Origin: Flaccisagitta enflata
Lineage: Eukaryota; Chaetognatha; Sagittoidea; Aphragmophora
Assembly (NCBI GenBank): GCA_965153355.1
Contig: OZ231126.1
Span: forward strand, 77,934,001 to 77,998,000
Reading direction: 5' to 3'
Length of the DNA: 64,000 bases
Part shown: positions 35,999 to 48,002 of the stretch, piece by piece
Position numbering within the stretch: the stretch's first letter is position 1
Layout: the number at the start of each line of letters is the position of its first letter
Translations under genes and position numbers: made by a program
The notes under the pieces: generated by a model
The model's input: only the letters and a program-made list of their open reading frames with translations
Told to the model about the DNA's origin: nothing
Databases searched by the model: none

Positions 35999-38195
35999 TC
36001 ACTTTATCACGGGCAATTTCAACATTTTTGCAGTTTTTTGCAAAATCCATGTGGTCTGAGAACCATCATCAATGGCTGACCGAATTGTCAAATTTGGTCT
36101 TTCTTTTGGTACAGCCTTGAAGTTTTTCAAAACTGTCAGTCCCTCTTTTCTTTGAGGCGCATGATGAAGTGCATTACAGCAAATTTTCACGGCTGGCAAT
36201 GACTCAGGCGCTGTTTTTTGGGATTGTTTGGAGACTGTTGTTGATGAAACAGTAAATGTTGATGTTGGAGATGCAGCCTTTGCATCATCACTCATGGGTG
36301 GTTTTCCCCAGTGCAGGAGTGTGTGGTGAGGTTTTTGGCACACTCTGCACTTGATTGGTGACTTACAAGTCTTTGGGAAATGATCGTTGGTGATTGGCAT
36401 CAAACATTTTTGACAATGCTTCTTTTTGAAGATGAAATTGGACCTTTCTTTTGGTGAAAGGTTTTTGAATTTTTCGCAATTGAAAATTCTGTGATCTCTG
36501 TCACAACAGAAGCATGTCACCTCTATACTCGCAGTAGTGAGCATCAATGTAGTCTTTGCTTGTGTGTCTTTGTTTTTTGCATCAGTTTTTTGTTCAGATG
36601 CTGTGCCATTGCAACTTTTCGTGCAAAACGTCCAGCAGCTTTTTTGTTGAAAATGAATCATCATCATTGATCTCCTCGCGCCATTTTTGCAAAATTTCCT
36701 TTGACATGAGTTCCTCAACAAAGAGTACTATTATCCAAGACCCATTGTCCATGTCTATGCCATACTCAGCCAGACGTCTCATTGAGGTTTCCAAGGTTGT
36801 AAGGAATGGCTTGATGTTGTCGGTTTTGAATGGTTTGAGGTTCAAAATGTTTTTAGTCGCGGACTAGCGACTCTATAAGAGGCTTTGTCCGTCCGTTGGT
36901 TGGTCGGTCGGTCCGTGGTGATCGAGTCGAAAAGTGGGAAAACATGCATTTCCGCCCCTGCCCACCCGTCCGCGACTGGTATTGGCCGTGTATCCGGCCT
37001 TGTTAACATGTGATTGTTGAACCAATCTGGGTTTTCCAAACATTTCTTTGAGAAATTTTTTGAAATGGTCATAATTGACATTGGTTATGTTGTACCCATC
37101 TGCCAGTTTCTTGGCTTCACCAATACAAGCATCCTTTAAGTAAAGGAGTTTTTCCACATTTGCCAAATCAGTGCGCTTATCAATGAGAGATTCGAATGAG
37201 TTCCAAAATGTTTGGTACTCAGCTGGAGATTTCCCATAAAACTTTGGGATCTCTATTTTGGGCGTTCTCGCATGATTAGATGTAGCTGCAGCAGGAGTTG
37301 TAGTGGAAGGAGGGATAGTGGTGGTATGTGCTGAAGGATTGAGAAATTTGTCAGCATTTGTGATGGCAGTTAAACCTTTTTCAGTCCAGGTTTCTCCCAG
37401 TTCCAAATCTGCTGCCATAGCATCCTCATCATAAAATGCCCAAATTTTGTGATCTTTTTTGTCCAACTCTTTCAGAGTCTCTGAGAGGTTGGCTCTGGAA
37501 TTTGCAACAGCAAATTTTTCACCAGAATCTATATCTCTTGTCAATTTGTTGACAGCTTTTGTTATTCCACCACAAATTGACCTTTGCTCCAATTTTTTCG
37601 TATCCAACAGGTCTTTCTGTGCCTGAGGAAGTTTGGATTCACAATTTGTGATAGCATCCATGGTGTGAAGATTTTTAGGGGTTGAATGGGGTTTATCGTT
37701 TATCTCTTCCTCTTCAGATTTGAATTCAGATTCAGAATTTGAATCTTCCGTTGAAGATAACTGGATCTCTTCCCTCTCTCCCTCACTAGGAGGGTGAGGT
37801 TTACTTTCGTTCCCTAACTGTCTACACCGTTCCATAAATTCTTCACCTGCTGCAATTACACGTATAGAAGCAGTTGAGTAATCACCAATTACTTTTGAAT
37901 GAGCTTCTCGGAGTGATTCAGGGAAGAATTCTACTTCTTTATCAACGTAATAATTCAGTGTGTCAAATTCTGCTGACAACAATGCTGTTGTAGGACTTAG
38001 AATGACTCTCGGAAATAATCCTTTGTATTTTCCACGATATTTTTGTAAATATTTTTCTACTTCTTTTGTAAAGTAATCAACTTTTTTCTGAGTTTCTTTC
38101 CTTTTATTAACCAAATGGTTCAATTCCTGTCTTTCTATCGTAGAAAGAGTTTTTTCCCATTCGGCAATCTTTGTTTTAGCTTGTATGAGGTCCAT
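35999..38195 (-). pseudogene. BEL gag and start of protease
   Basis: It starts ATG at 38195 (MDLIQAKTKIAEW). It has an N-terminal coiled, charged region, a DUF1759-type segment (IEIPKFYGKSPAEYQTFWNS) and, after a family A insertion at 36851-37004, the rest of the capsid-like part (NIKPFLTTLETSMRRLAEYG). A frameshift between about 36594 and 36720 leads to the Cys/His cluster (CFCCDRDHRIFNC, CQKCLMP, CRVCQKPHHTLLHW). The frame then reaches the protease active-site region (AIDDGSQTTWILQ) and a TGA at 35999. Gag would have packaged the RNA in the cytoplasm. Confidence 0.9.
36851..37004 (-). mobile_element. HINE-like family A element inside BEL gag
   Basis: TTTTAGTCGCGGACTAGCGAC hairpin, CTCTATAAGAGGC, GTCC/GGTC tract, GTGATCGAGTCGAAAAG, GCCCCTGCCCACCCG, subterminal GTCCGCGACT, GGCCGTGTATCCGGCC and TTGTT. 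It splits gag. Coding on both sides continues with at most a few bases added, so any target duplication is very short. Confidence 0.88.
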
Positions 38196-38283
38196 GTAAC
38201 CGCTTGTTACTGTTAACCATGGCTAAAATAATTTTGAGATCAACTTCCACAATCAAAAATCCAACTTTGGATTATTTTTGATA

Positions 38284-38722
38284 AATCTCAACCCTTGTGA
38301 GATATAAATTGGACTTTTGACCTTTCTTTTAATCAAGCACGCCTGGCTTGTTTTTTATCTCAACTCCTGTGAGATATAAATAGGTCAATTCTTTAAGACC
38401 TTCTTTCCAATTAAGCCCGCCTGGCTTATTTCTTTATCTCAACCCCTGTGAGATAAAACTGGTCAATACAATTGACTCAATATACAGACCAGATTCCCCC
38501 AGGAATTTTCAAACTGGTCAATCTCAACACCTGTGAGATAATAATTTTGACCAATATATAGACCAGATTCCCCCAGGAATTTTCGTACTGGTCAATCTCA
38601 ACTCCTGTGAGATTTCAAATTGGTCAAATTCACCACTTCCTATATCACCACTTTCAAAATCACCACTTCCAAATTCACCACTTCCTAATTCACCACTTCC
38701 AAATTCACCACTTCCAAATTGT
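38284..38722 (-). repeat. BEL leader: five hairpin repeats and a 15-bp array
   Basis: Five units about 75-80 bp apart (38284, 38357, 38435, 38521, 38595) each contain a short palindrome of the form ATCTCA...TGAGAT around AACNCCTG. From about 38627 to 38722 there are six units of ATTCACCACTTCCAA. Three GTGGCTCGTAAAGCACAC-like units follow, then two TAGTCCGCCTGACTAT units at 38870-38920. Being between LTR and gag, they would sit in the RNA leader. Confidence 0.7.
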
Positions 38723-38974
38723 GGCTTGTGAAGCACACTTTTCGTCTCCTTGGGTACTCGCAAAGTACCTTTTCTTCTTCCAAGTGGCTCGTAAAGCACA
38801 CCTATGGTTCTCGTTCTCGTTCTCCTGCAAGTGACTCGTAAAGTGCACTTGTTCCAATGTGACCACTATAGTCCGCCTGACTATGTTCCTATGTGATCAC
38901 AATAGTCCGCCTGACTATTTTTCACATCCGATTCTGGCCTGCTTGAAATTGAATGAAAAGTTGGAAGATCAAAT

Positions 38975-38986
38975 GAAGGGACGCCA
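38975..38986 (-). promoter_or_regulatory. Candidate primer-binding site
   Basis: TGGCGTCCCTTC on the minus strand starts one base after the 5' LTR. Its complement ends in CCA, as a tRNA primer end must. The tRNA is not identified. Confidence 0.6.
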
Positions 38987-38987
38987 T

Positions 38988-39156
38988 AAAATAAACGAAG
39001 GGGTTGGTTATGAACATCCAGCTGTTGAAAAATGATAGAAGATAAAGCCGATTGAAGATATTTGAGTTTCGAGGATTTAAATCAGTTTCACTCCTTTTAT
39101 TTTGCTGAGGTTATCAATTTCAAACGGGAGCAATCGGGATTTGTGATTGTAGTCGA

Positions 39157-39209
<53 letters not shown>

Positions 39210-40045
39210 TCTTATCTCTTTTAAGTATCTATCTGAAGTTATAACTAAACTTGCAGAATTGAATGTCTTTGTTTCCATAATTTATCAACGGAGAATTGCA
39301 GAGTTTTAATTTCCCTTTTTTCCACGAAAGGGAGAAATAAAAGTTCAGAGGTCTTTTCCAGGGGTGTATATTATTGAGTCGCTTTTGATTTTCCCCCCCC
39401 CCCCCCTGCCTTTGATTTTCTTCCCCACGATGCGACGCGTTGCGTTGTAAAATCTATGGTTTTCTTCCCCATATAGCAATAAAATAGTATAGTTAAGGTC
39501 TAAATAGTGTCAAATTGTGTTTTACTAACTAGTATTTACAATTTGGTACTGTCAAAAGTTATATTTTTCCTAAATTTTCTTTTTTTTTCTTTTTTCCCCC
39601 TTAGATTTTCTTCCCCACTTCCAAACCCTTTGATTTTTTTCAAAACTCAATTATATACAGGCCTGGACTCTTTTCTTTACGGAGAATTTAATGTAAGTGA
39701 ATCATTCCAAATTTCAATTAAACAAGAAAACATAAAATAGAAAGAAAAAGTTATTACAAAAAGAAAGATTACATTTTTGTCGGCAACAATTGTTATTCTT
39801 AGGCAGCATTGAAATAAAGACTGAATAAAGACGAAGGCCGCCAAAACTGAGAAGGCAACGTGATTCTTACGAAAAGGAGAAAATGAGAATTGACCAGTTA
39901 GAAAGGAATGTGACTTTTAAAAGGGAGAAAGAATACGTTGAGAAAACTGACGAAGGACAAATTCTTAATACAGTATGAATTATCAAAAGTGCTTTTACAG
40001 AGATACAGTTTCTTTTCTCTAAATTGCTAATTGTGTTTTTTATAT
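38988..40045 (-). repeat. 5' LTR of the BEL element, with nested MITE
   Basis: About 749 bp of LTR after removing 39359-39667. (GA)n at 39160-39208 is expanded relative to the other LTR. It should hold the promoter and polyadenylation signal, but I cannot point to them with confidence. Confidence 0.88.
39359..39667. mobile_element. hAT-like MITE in the 5' LTR
   Basis: CAGGGGTGTATATTATTGAGT against the inverse of ACTCAATTATATACAGGCCTG, 19 of 22 matching when CC-extended. Flanks GTCTTTTC and CTCTTTTC (7 of 8). The 3' LTR provides the empty site. The interior contains a run of C residues and several TTGATTTTCTTCCCC motifs. Confidence 0.8.
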
Positions 40046-40054
40046 ATGTTAAGG

Positions 40055-40797
40055 CATGCAAAGTTACAAGAATGAAGAAAGACCCCAAAATCAGCAATTT
40101 GCGCGTTTTCAACATTCGCGTGACCAACCAACCAACCTACCGACGGGCAGTCAACACCACTTACTACTTAGGCCATAAAAAACGCAATTTTCCTAAAAGG
40201 ACTTGAATTTTTGATGATTTAGCTCTTAAAATCTTTGGAGGAGAGCATGAATGTTTAGGACCAGTATCCACTATGACCCTCTGAGCTGAAGCAGGTGCCT
40301 GAGCCGTATTTGAGCAAGGAATAAAAAGGTTTTGCCCACATGTTCACTTAAAGCAGGATCCCAAATTGAAGCATTTTAATCAACAACTTTTAAGGTTTCT
40401 ACTTTATCCTAGAGGTAGTTAATGATACCAGGACCTTAACTCTACTGATTTACCTTTTGTTATTACTAGGGGCAATAATGGAGAGGAAAAATGGCACTGG
40501 TGACAGAGTTTGTTTTGCAGAAACCAATTTAAACATAGCTTAACTTAAAATGGGCAAGTTTTGTGTGAGTTTCAGTATGGAACTTTTTCAATGATTGTTC
40601 AATATCTCTGAAACTGCTCATCATAGCCTTTTGGGACCAAGTGTTTTGAACTCCTCACACAAAAACACTTTGAAAATACTCAAGAGAGCAACACTCTTTG
40701 ACCAGTATTGTACCCTTATCCTTGTGCATGTAGATTGCGTTTTTTATGGCCTAAGTAGTATAGATGTGCGAGGAGACACATTAAGTTAAAGCAAAGG
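40055..40797 (+). mobile_element. HINE-like remnant split by a TIR element
   Basis: AACCAACC/GACGGG tract and CACCACT before the insert (to 40161), then ATAGATGTGCGAGGAGACACAT, a worn AGATGC-type hairpin, after it. Confidence 0.4.
40162..40760. mobile_element. TIR element, 27-bp inverted ends
   Basis: It runs from TACTACTTAGGCCATAAAAA to the inverse TTTTTATGGCCTAAGTAGTA. The interior has no credible frame. It sits inside the HINE-like remnant. Confidence 0.7.
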
Positions 40798-40925
40798 ACG
40801 AGGCCACCAGAAAACATAAATTTTGAATGGGTTTGCGGTTTGGCAAAAAGAGAACAAAGATGGCAACAAGAAAAAAAAACTTGTTCATAAAAAATCAACA
40901 GAAAGAATGTTGTTTACAGTGAAAT

Positions 40926-41054
40926 ACAGTTAAGCCCCGCAATAATATATGTCAAGGGAAGAACAAATTCCATCTACTATACATGAGATGGACTTCTGAG
41001 ATGGACAAAGATGGATTTCCATTATTCTTGGTTCCGTTATATCGGGTTTAACTG
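40926..41054. mobile_element. 129-bp pogo/mariner-like MITE
   Basis: CAGTTAAGCCCCGCAATAAT and ATATCGGGTTTAACTG ends with TA on each side (40924-40925, 41055-41056). Confidence 0.75.
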
Positions 41055-41134
41055 TAGAATAAAAGAAGTGAAAGGAACAGAGAGAGAGAGAGGATATGAT
41101 AGAGGTAGGCTAAAAGGAAGAGAGAAGTGAAAGA

Positions 41135-41316
41135 AATCATGGCCGGATACACGTCGTGTGTGGGGGGGGCAGGCTAACCTTGCATTTGAGCAGGTGCAGT
41201 AATGCCAAGACCGCTCGTAAACGCCGAAAAAGTAAAAAAAAGTAAAACGTGACCACCCGACGAACGGACGGACGGAAAAAGCGGGGTGTAGAGTCGCGCA
41301 GTAAGCGACGAAAAAC
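41135..41316 (+). mobile_element. HINE-like family A element
   Basis: ATGGCCGGATACACGTCG, GAGCAGGTGCAGTAATGCC, GAACGGACGGACGG, GCGGGGTGTAGAGTCGC and a weak terminal hairpin (AGTCGCGCAGTAAGCGAC) before AAAAA. Confidence 0.7.
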
Positions 41317-41559
41317 GTGAAAGAGAGCGTGAGAGTTACAGGACAAGGGTTGAAGCGAAAAACGTAAACCCGGCGAAGAAAAAAAGATGAAAAAAGAAGA
41401 AAAAAGGCGAAGAAATGAGTTGGGCTAAAATAAAATGAAAGAGAGATTAAAAAAAAAGAGGAAGCGATAAATCCCGGGGATAGGTGCTTGTAAAAGTGGT
41501 GACAGCACTCATTCTAATCCTTCTTCCCCCTTTATTTCTAGTCAACCCCATTCTGTCTC

Positions 41560-41585
41560 TGCCTGTCTATCTGTCTGTCTGTCTA

Positions 41586-41619
<34 letters not shown>

Positions 41620-42024
41620 AGTCAGCATCCCTCCGTTTTCCCCCTCTTTATTTGCCACCTCTTTTTGTGTCAGTCCGTCTGTCCGTTTGTCTCTGCCTGG
41701 CACCATTCTTTGCCAGTGCTCTCCTGTCTGTCTGTCCATTCGTCTCTATCTGGCCTATTGAAATCCTCTATTCCCTTTGTTTGTCAGTCTTTCCCTCGAA
41801 TGTGTTTATTGGTATGCTTGTTTTTTTTTCGTCCCGTAAAAGGGTGTGTCCCTGGCCTTGGTAGGTTTGTCTGTATGTTGGTAACGCGAAATTTTCAAAA
41901 CGCGATTTCTGAGGTTTTCTCTTCATTACTATTCAGGTCTCTAAAATGTCTCTAAAATTGCCCATCTCTGTCTGTGATTTTCTCTCTATTTGGGTTACTT
42001 TTGTTTTTGTTTTTGTTTTTGTTT

Positions 42025-42094
<70 letters not shown>
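41560..42094. repeat. (GTCT)n and (CT)n microsatellites
   Basis: GTCT units at about 41560-41620, CT-rich DNA, then (CT)n at 42026-42094 ending in CTC triplets. Confidence 0.85.
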
Positions 42095-42097
<3 letters not shown>

Positions 42098-42231
42098 CTC
42101 CTCCTCCTCCTCCTCCTCCTCCCTCCCCCCGTCTATCGGACGTGATATATTTCCCTCTGAGTCTCCCGATGCTGACGTCATCTTGAAATGGAGGAACTAC
42201 GTGACGTGAGAGTGGTTGTTCTTTTTTTCCG

Positions 42232-42460
42232 CGGCGGCCCCGAAAGGGCGCAAGTCCTGTAAATCACAGTTCAATGTTTGCCCGTATATTCGTTCATTTA
42301 TTTCTTTATTCACCTAATTATTCATCCATCTCCCTCTAGCTCTCTCAGGCCCAAAATCAGCCAACAAATCAGCTTTCTCATTCCCAAATAAAGACTGCTG
42401 AGGCCTAAAGTTGACTTCACAGGCATTAAATATAACTTTTCAGACTTTAAATCAGCTCTC
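42232..42460. repeat. Foldback family B fragment
   Basis: GCGGCGGCCCCGAAAGGGCG cap variant, AAGTCCTGTAAATCACAG, TTCGTTCA and four or five degenerate 21-bp units (CTCTCAGGCCCAAAATCAG). Confidence 0.6.
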
Positions 42461-42523
42461 CGAGTGTCAGCTTATTCAAGTGGACCTGCAATATGTATTG
42501 ATAATTTTAGAAAATCTCACAAT

Positions 42524-43686
42524 TAGAGTTTGGAGTTTCAATCAAAATCATCTAGTGGTATACAACGGAAGTGAAATTGAGATTATATGCATGGTTGGTT
42601 ACGTATAAGTGGAGTTTTTAGCCTAAAAAACGCTTTTTAACGTTTTTTTAAGTAGTATTACAATTACTACTATTTTTTGAAGACGAAATGAGTTTCCGAG
42701 TGTCTGTGATGCATCATTGACTCTTTTGGAAAATACTTGAGCAAAGCATAGTGGTGTTTTTTTCATTTAAATGTTCTCATTTGCTTTTCGTCAATATTCT
42801 AAAAGAAAATAGCAATTTTGTTACTATTTTCTAGTTATGGATTGAGATTATAAAGAGCATGACCATCGACGTGATATCTCTGTTTTGTTGAGAGAGAGAA
42901 ATGGGATTTATTGGAAGGACCAAGAGGACGATTTGGATGGGGTCACCATCCCTACACCCTACTTACAGCAATTTTCACGATTTGAGACAAATAGACATAA
43001 TGCAGTCCCATCAGTTTTAATCGAATCCAAATTTGTACATATTTTCTTTTCTTTTTTTTTTTCCGTTTTTTTTGGCAATCATTCAGGAATAATAGGAAGA
43101 GCTTAGTAGGTTTTTGAAAAAGGGTATATGTATGTGCATATTTTCCTTTCTTTTTTTGTATGTTTGGTCATCATCTTAAAAAAAATAATAGGAAGAGCTT
43201 AGCAGTCAGCTTTTCCCATAGAATCAGTCCTTTCTGGATCAGATATAATCTAGGCGCAGGGCAAAATCAAGTGAATTTCATTTTTTCACAATTTGGCTTC
43301 TTGGTACAGATAAATTTGACAGCAGACCTATGTATTGATTACGTACAAAGGGTGTAGATTTACAAATCTACAAGAAGTACTAAAAGAGAGTTCAACTTAA
43401 GAAAAGGTGAATAAATAAGTACAGCAGATCTACGTATTAATATGTATAAAGAATGGAAAGATGACAATTCTGCTAGAGATACTAATAGAAAGTTCAACAT
43501 AGGAAAAGGTGAATAAAGAGAGAGACAGAGACAGAGACAGAAATAGAAAGACAGAGACACCCAGACCAAGATCGAGACTTGAGCAGAATAAAGGACACTT
43601 CATGAAAATATGATTGGCCATTTCAGTTTTTCTTGCTACTCAGTCTCATCTATTATATGGGTCCTTTTATATTCTTTCTTTGTTGT

Positions 43687-43747
<61 letters not shown>

Positions 43748-43848
43748 TCGATTTGGTAATCACTTCATGTAACCAGAGGATCGATTTAACCAAAACATAT
43801 GGTCCACAAAAATTGGAATTGGCATTATGGCAGGTGCAAAGTGAGAGA

Positions 43849-43914
<66 letters not shown>

Positions 43915-44659
43915 CACAAACAGGAATAGACAAGAAGAACTTGATTCTGGACTCATTTCAGCATTTCTTTTGGGATGATACAATCTTGATATAAGCATGA
44001 GGGAGAATCATCGATCATTTATTTAACTTTATTTTCTGTTTTATCAAAACAAATCAAATGATGAAATATATATAACCATGAAATATAATAAATGAAATAA
44101 TTACAAAGAATTTGATTAATAAAATATGAGTAAAACATATTAAACATAAATGAAAAAGATGAAAAAAGTGACAACAGAATTATTAAAAGAATGGTACATT
44201 GAAAAGAAAAACATAGTAACAAGTAATGAATAAAATATAAAAATGAAAAAGTGAGAAATGATAAATGAAAAAAAAAAACAAATGAAAAGTGAAAAGTGAA
44301 AAATGAAAAATGAAAAGTAAAAAAAAATGAAAAAAGAAAAGTGAAAAGTGATAAATGAAATGTGAATCATGAAACATGAAAACTGATGAAAATGAAAAAA
44401 ATAAATAGAAATAAGAAATGAAATTAATCTTTTGATGCTAGTAAAGAAGTTCTGGAAATTTTTACTAGATTTTAAAAATGATCACAGAAAATCCACCATG
44501 AATTCTCCAAATCTTACAACTCCTTCATTTCCAAGTGAAAAACCTGAAAAACCTGAAAAACTCAAACCGGAAACTCATTTTGGCACCAAATACGTTTTTG
44601 CGTCTTATCTGCCACTTCCGGTAGAGGTGGCGTATAAAAAAGCGTAAAGGTAAACTCTA
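42524..44659 (+). mobile_element. Non-autonomous hAT-like element, second copy
   Basis: Same ends TAGAGTTT...AAACTCTA as 32311-34005 but in opposite orientation and 440 bp longer. Flanks CTCACAAT (42516-42523) and CTCTCAAT (44660-44667) match 7 of 8. It contains (GA)n at about 43690-43744 and 43846-43911 and runs of TGAAAA. No transposase. Confidence 0.87.
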
Positions 44660-44745
44660 CTCTCAATCTCAACCAAAATTGCAAAAAGAAAAAAAAACCT
44701 ATCTGGTTGAGCTAAAACTGTTTCTTTGATTTGTTTTTGTAGATA

Positions 44746-45206
44746 CAGTGGGACCTTGGTTTAAGGGATTTTTAGGGACTGACAATTTTTGTCTCTTAAA
44801 TTAGAAATCCCTTAAATTGAATTCATTGTTTTTCAAAGCATTCTTTTGATAGTTAACTGATGATTACAAAATACATAGTGTAACCACATCCTTTTGCTTT
44901 AAGTATATTGATCAGCAACAATTATGTTAGTTCATGGCAGGATATTCATGGCATAGAAAATATTACATTATTTTTGAATAAATTTTTCTTATAATTATGT
45001 CAAAATCCTTTTTTTTTCAAAACTCATTTAATTTGCATAAAACTTTCCCTGATATAAGGGATATTTTCAAAAACTTGTCCCTTAAATCTGAACATCCCTA
45101 AAATAGAGGTTTGAAAAAGCTTGAAAAAAATTTGGGACCAGACAGTGCTGTCTCTTATATGCGGATATTCCTGAAATAGAGATGCCACTAAGGTGAGATT
45201 CCACTC
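44746..45206. mobile_element. Pogo/mariner-like MITE
   Basis: CAGTGGGACCTTGGTTTAAG on the left, GAGATTCCACTC on the right, with TA flanks (44744-44745, 45207-45208). Several CCCTTAAAT/TTTAAGGG motifs in both orientations. Confidence 0.7.
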
Positions 45207-45317
45207 TATCATGAATCTTGGTTAGCAAAACAGAGGGTTTCTGCAATTCTTCATCTCCAGCAGGATGAAAAAAAAGCTCTCTTGTGCCAAGGCTCAACAA
45301 AGTTTTTGGCTGTCTAA

Positions 45318-45655
45318 TGGGGGGGTCGGTAGCAACCTACTTTGGAAATGCCAATCAGACATATCACCAGACCATGCACAATCACAAAACAACCTGAGAA
45401 CTAGAAGGAAAAGTTCATGAGATTTTATCAATTATAGTCGTGCCAACCCTACCTTTCCCATAGTAAAGTATAGGAGCTTCCTCTTCCTCTTCCTTCTCCC
45501 TATTCATTACAATGTAAATAAGGGGTGTGGCACGACTGTAAATGATATGATGTGACTCCTTTTTCCTTTCACATGTGTTTATATATCGTTTTTGTGCACA
45601 CTTTGGTCATATGTCCGACTGGCATTTCCAAAGTTCGTTGTTACCGACCCCCCCA
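45318..45655. mobile_element. MITE with TGGGGGGG ends and perfect 8-bp duplication
   Basis: About 50-bp inverted ends: TGGGGGGGTCGGTAGCAAC and ACTTTGGAAATGCCA with inverses. CTGTCTAA is repeated exactly at 45310-45317 and 45656-45663. No coding. Confidence 0.88.
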
Positions 45656-45671
45656 CTGTCTAATAGCGACC

Positions 45672-45814
45672 TTTTAGTCGCGGACATGCGACTCTACACC
45701 TTGCCGTGTCGGTCGGTCGGTCGGTAGGAAATATTTCTAGAATTGCAAGCGGTTTTTGCAATACTGCTCTGGCCTAACCGTCCGCGACTGGATTGCCGTG
45801 TATCCGGCCTTGTT
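45672..45814 (-). mobile_element. HINE-like family A element
   Basis: TTTTAGTCGCGGACATGCGAC hairpin, CTCTACACCTTGCCGTGTC, GGTC tract, subterminal GTCCGCGACTGG, GCCGTGTATCCGGCCTTGTT. Confidence 0.85.
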
Positions 45815-46149
45815 TTACTAACTCCTGCCAAAATATTCATTTATGATCTGGAAAAAAGTCGAAGTCAGTCTTCGACTTTTTGACATATTCGAGAGAAACA
45901 GGGTTTTCATTTTCTTATGCGGAAGTTGGGAATCTCCACCAACCGATTGGGGCCTCCAATGAAATTGATAGGGTAAGTAAATTTGATAATTCTCTTTCAT
46001 TTGGCGCCAATCAGAATGCTCTACGACAAATATTCTTTGCGCTATGATTTTTTAAAGATCTATTTATGAAAAATTTGAATAAGATTTTTTTCAATTTTTC
46101 TATGATTTTGTGTAGGATCAATAAAGGAGTGTATTCATGTTTATGTGAG

Positions 46150-46620
46150 CAGGCACATACAAATAGACATATTTATGAGCACAGCTGCTCATCTGTGAGG
46201 GTGTTTTTGAGCATTTTAGCTCAATAAGCTCACTTAGCTCAGTCTATTCTTTCTGATTTCAAATATGATAAATGATTAAATGTTTTTATACTTGTTTAAG
46301 CAAGCAATAAAAAAAACAAATCAGTGAGCAGAGCTGCTTATCTGTGCGAGCGTTTTTAAGTATTCTAGCTCATTTAGCTCATTTAGCTTGCTCTTTTCTC
46401 TGATTTTAAATAAGATAGATAAATTAATGTTTTGACTTAAGCATGCAAGTACAAGGAAGCATTTCAGTGAGCAAAGCTGGTTGTCTGAGTGAATTATTTT
46501 GAATATTTTAGCTCATCTAGCTCATTTGGCTCAGTCCTAATTTTCTCCGATTTTCAGTGCAATCAATACATACAATTGCTTTTGATTTGATCTAATAAAA
46601 AAAAATTTCAGTGACTAAAG
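46150..46620. repeat. Tandem repeat, about 150 bp, three copies
   Basis: Each unit has GTGAGCAGAGCTGCT-like, TCTGTG, TATTTTAGCTCAT and repeated AGCTCA motifs (about 46180, 46330, 46480). A HINE-like start follows 100 bp later. Confidence 0.7.
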
Positions 46621-46718
46621 ATACGAGCATGGTGAAAAGTGACCACTGCTTACGACTTTTTTCCTTACGGCGACAGCCGCAATTACTGGTTTATCAAAAA
46701 TATTCCAACATGATTAGA

Positions 46719-46878
46719 AACAAGGCCGGATACACGTCAATTCAGTCGCAGATGGTTGGGCAGGAGCAGTAATGCTAAACCCGCTCCCATTTCAGAAAAA
46801 TGTTGGACGGACAGATGGATGTATGGACGGACCGACCGACCGACACGGCAAGGTGTAGAGTTGCGTGTCCGCGACTAA
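46719..46878 (+). mobile_element. HINE-like family A element
   Basis: AACAAGGCCGGATACACG, CAGTCGCAGATGG, GGGCAGGAGCAGTAATGC, a GGAC/GACC tract, ACGGCAAGGTGTAGAG and the hairpin end GTTGCGTGTCCGCGACTAA. Confidence 0.85.
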
Positions 46879-47031
46879 GAACTATTTTGATGATTACATT
46901 ATCATCCTTCACTGTAATCTTTTATGTGCAGGAGCAATTCTTATGTTTGAGCACAAAATTGCCGTGACAAAACTGTTTCAAAGGCTTTTTACAAAAAATA
47001 AAGACATTTTGAATGTTTTTGAATGTTCTAA

Positions 47032-47475
47032 GGTATTTACAAGCCTCTATAAGCCACTTTTTGGTTGGTCAGTTAGTTTGTTGGTGTGTCAGTCTGTCTG
47101 TCACAAAGTTGTTTAAAGGGTGTTACAGCCAATTCAAAGACATTTTAAATGTTTTTGAATGTTTTTGTGTCATTCATACATCTCTATAAGCCACTTTTTT
47201 GTCCGTCTGTCTGTCCATCCGTCCATCCGTCTGTCTGTACATTGGTTTGCCACGAAGTTGTTTTTAAGACTTTTTGTTGCTAGTTCATAGGTCTTTTAAA
47301 ATGTCTTAGTCTGTTCATTTGTCTGTCTGCCTGAATTTTCTGAAAGTGCCGACGCACGCGACTTAGGTCTAATGACCTTGTTTTAAAGAACCATGTTGTT
47401 TTCAGAGCTACAACACAACCAGACAATGTAGGGCAACGGGTATCGGTGACAACTTATCGCCTATGGACGATATAT
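47032..47475 (-). mobile_element. HINE-like variant plus lone family B tail
   Basis: CCTCTATAAGCCAC occurs twice (47043, 47194) with GTCTGTCTG tracts, then GTGCCGACGCACGCGACTTA and GGTCTAATGACCTTGTT (to 47382). From 47430 there is GGGCAACGGGTATCGGTGAC, the family B tail, without the rest. Confidence 0.45.
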
Positions 47476-48002
47476 TTTTCTCTGTGTATCTGTCGTTGGA
47501 AATTTGGAGGGCTTGGTAACAAAGGGAGAATATCAAAACCGTGATTCAGATCCGGGATGCAGAAAAAGGAGAATTTCATAAGGAGACGGAGAAGAGAACA
47601 AGTAGAGGGAGGATTTTTGTTTATGACGCGACCTGGGAATTGTGTGTGCGCGCCTTCCATTTAGCATTCAACTTATTCTGACGTCACTTATGTGCATACA
47701 TATATACAGAGAAGGGGAACCAGTAAGAAGCAAAACAACAAGGCCTTTTAGTTGGCAGAATACATGAAGCCCCGCATGTATGTACTGTACATAGCACTGC
47801 ATAGCGATGCTGCAGCTCAAGTTGATCTTCATATATATTCAGAAGTGAGGAAGCAGAAAGAAGCAATACTCTGAGGCCCTGATAGCAAGCTATGCACTTT
47901 GATAGATTGATGATAGATTGATTCAATGATTGATTGATAATTTGATAGATTGATTGCTTGATTTATTGATTGCTTGATTGATTGATTTATCAATTCACTC
48001 AC

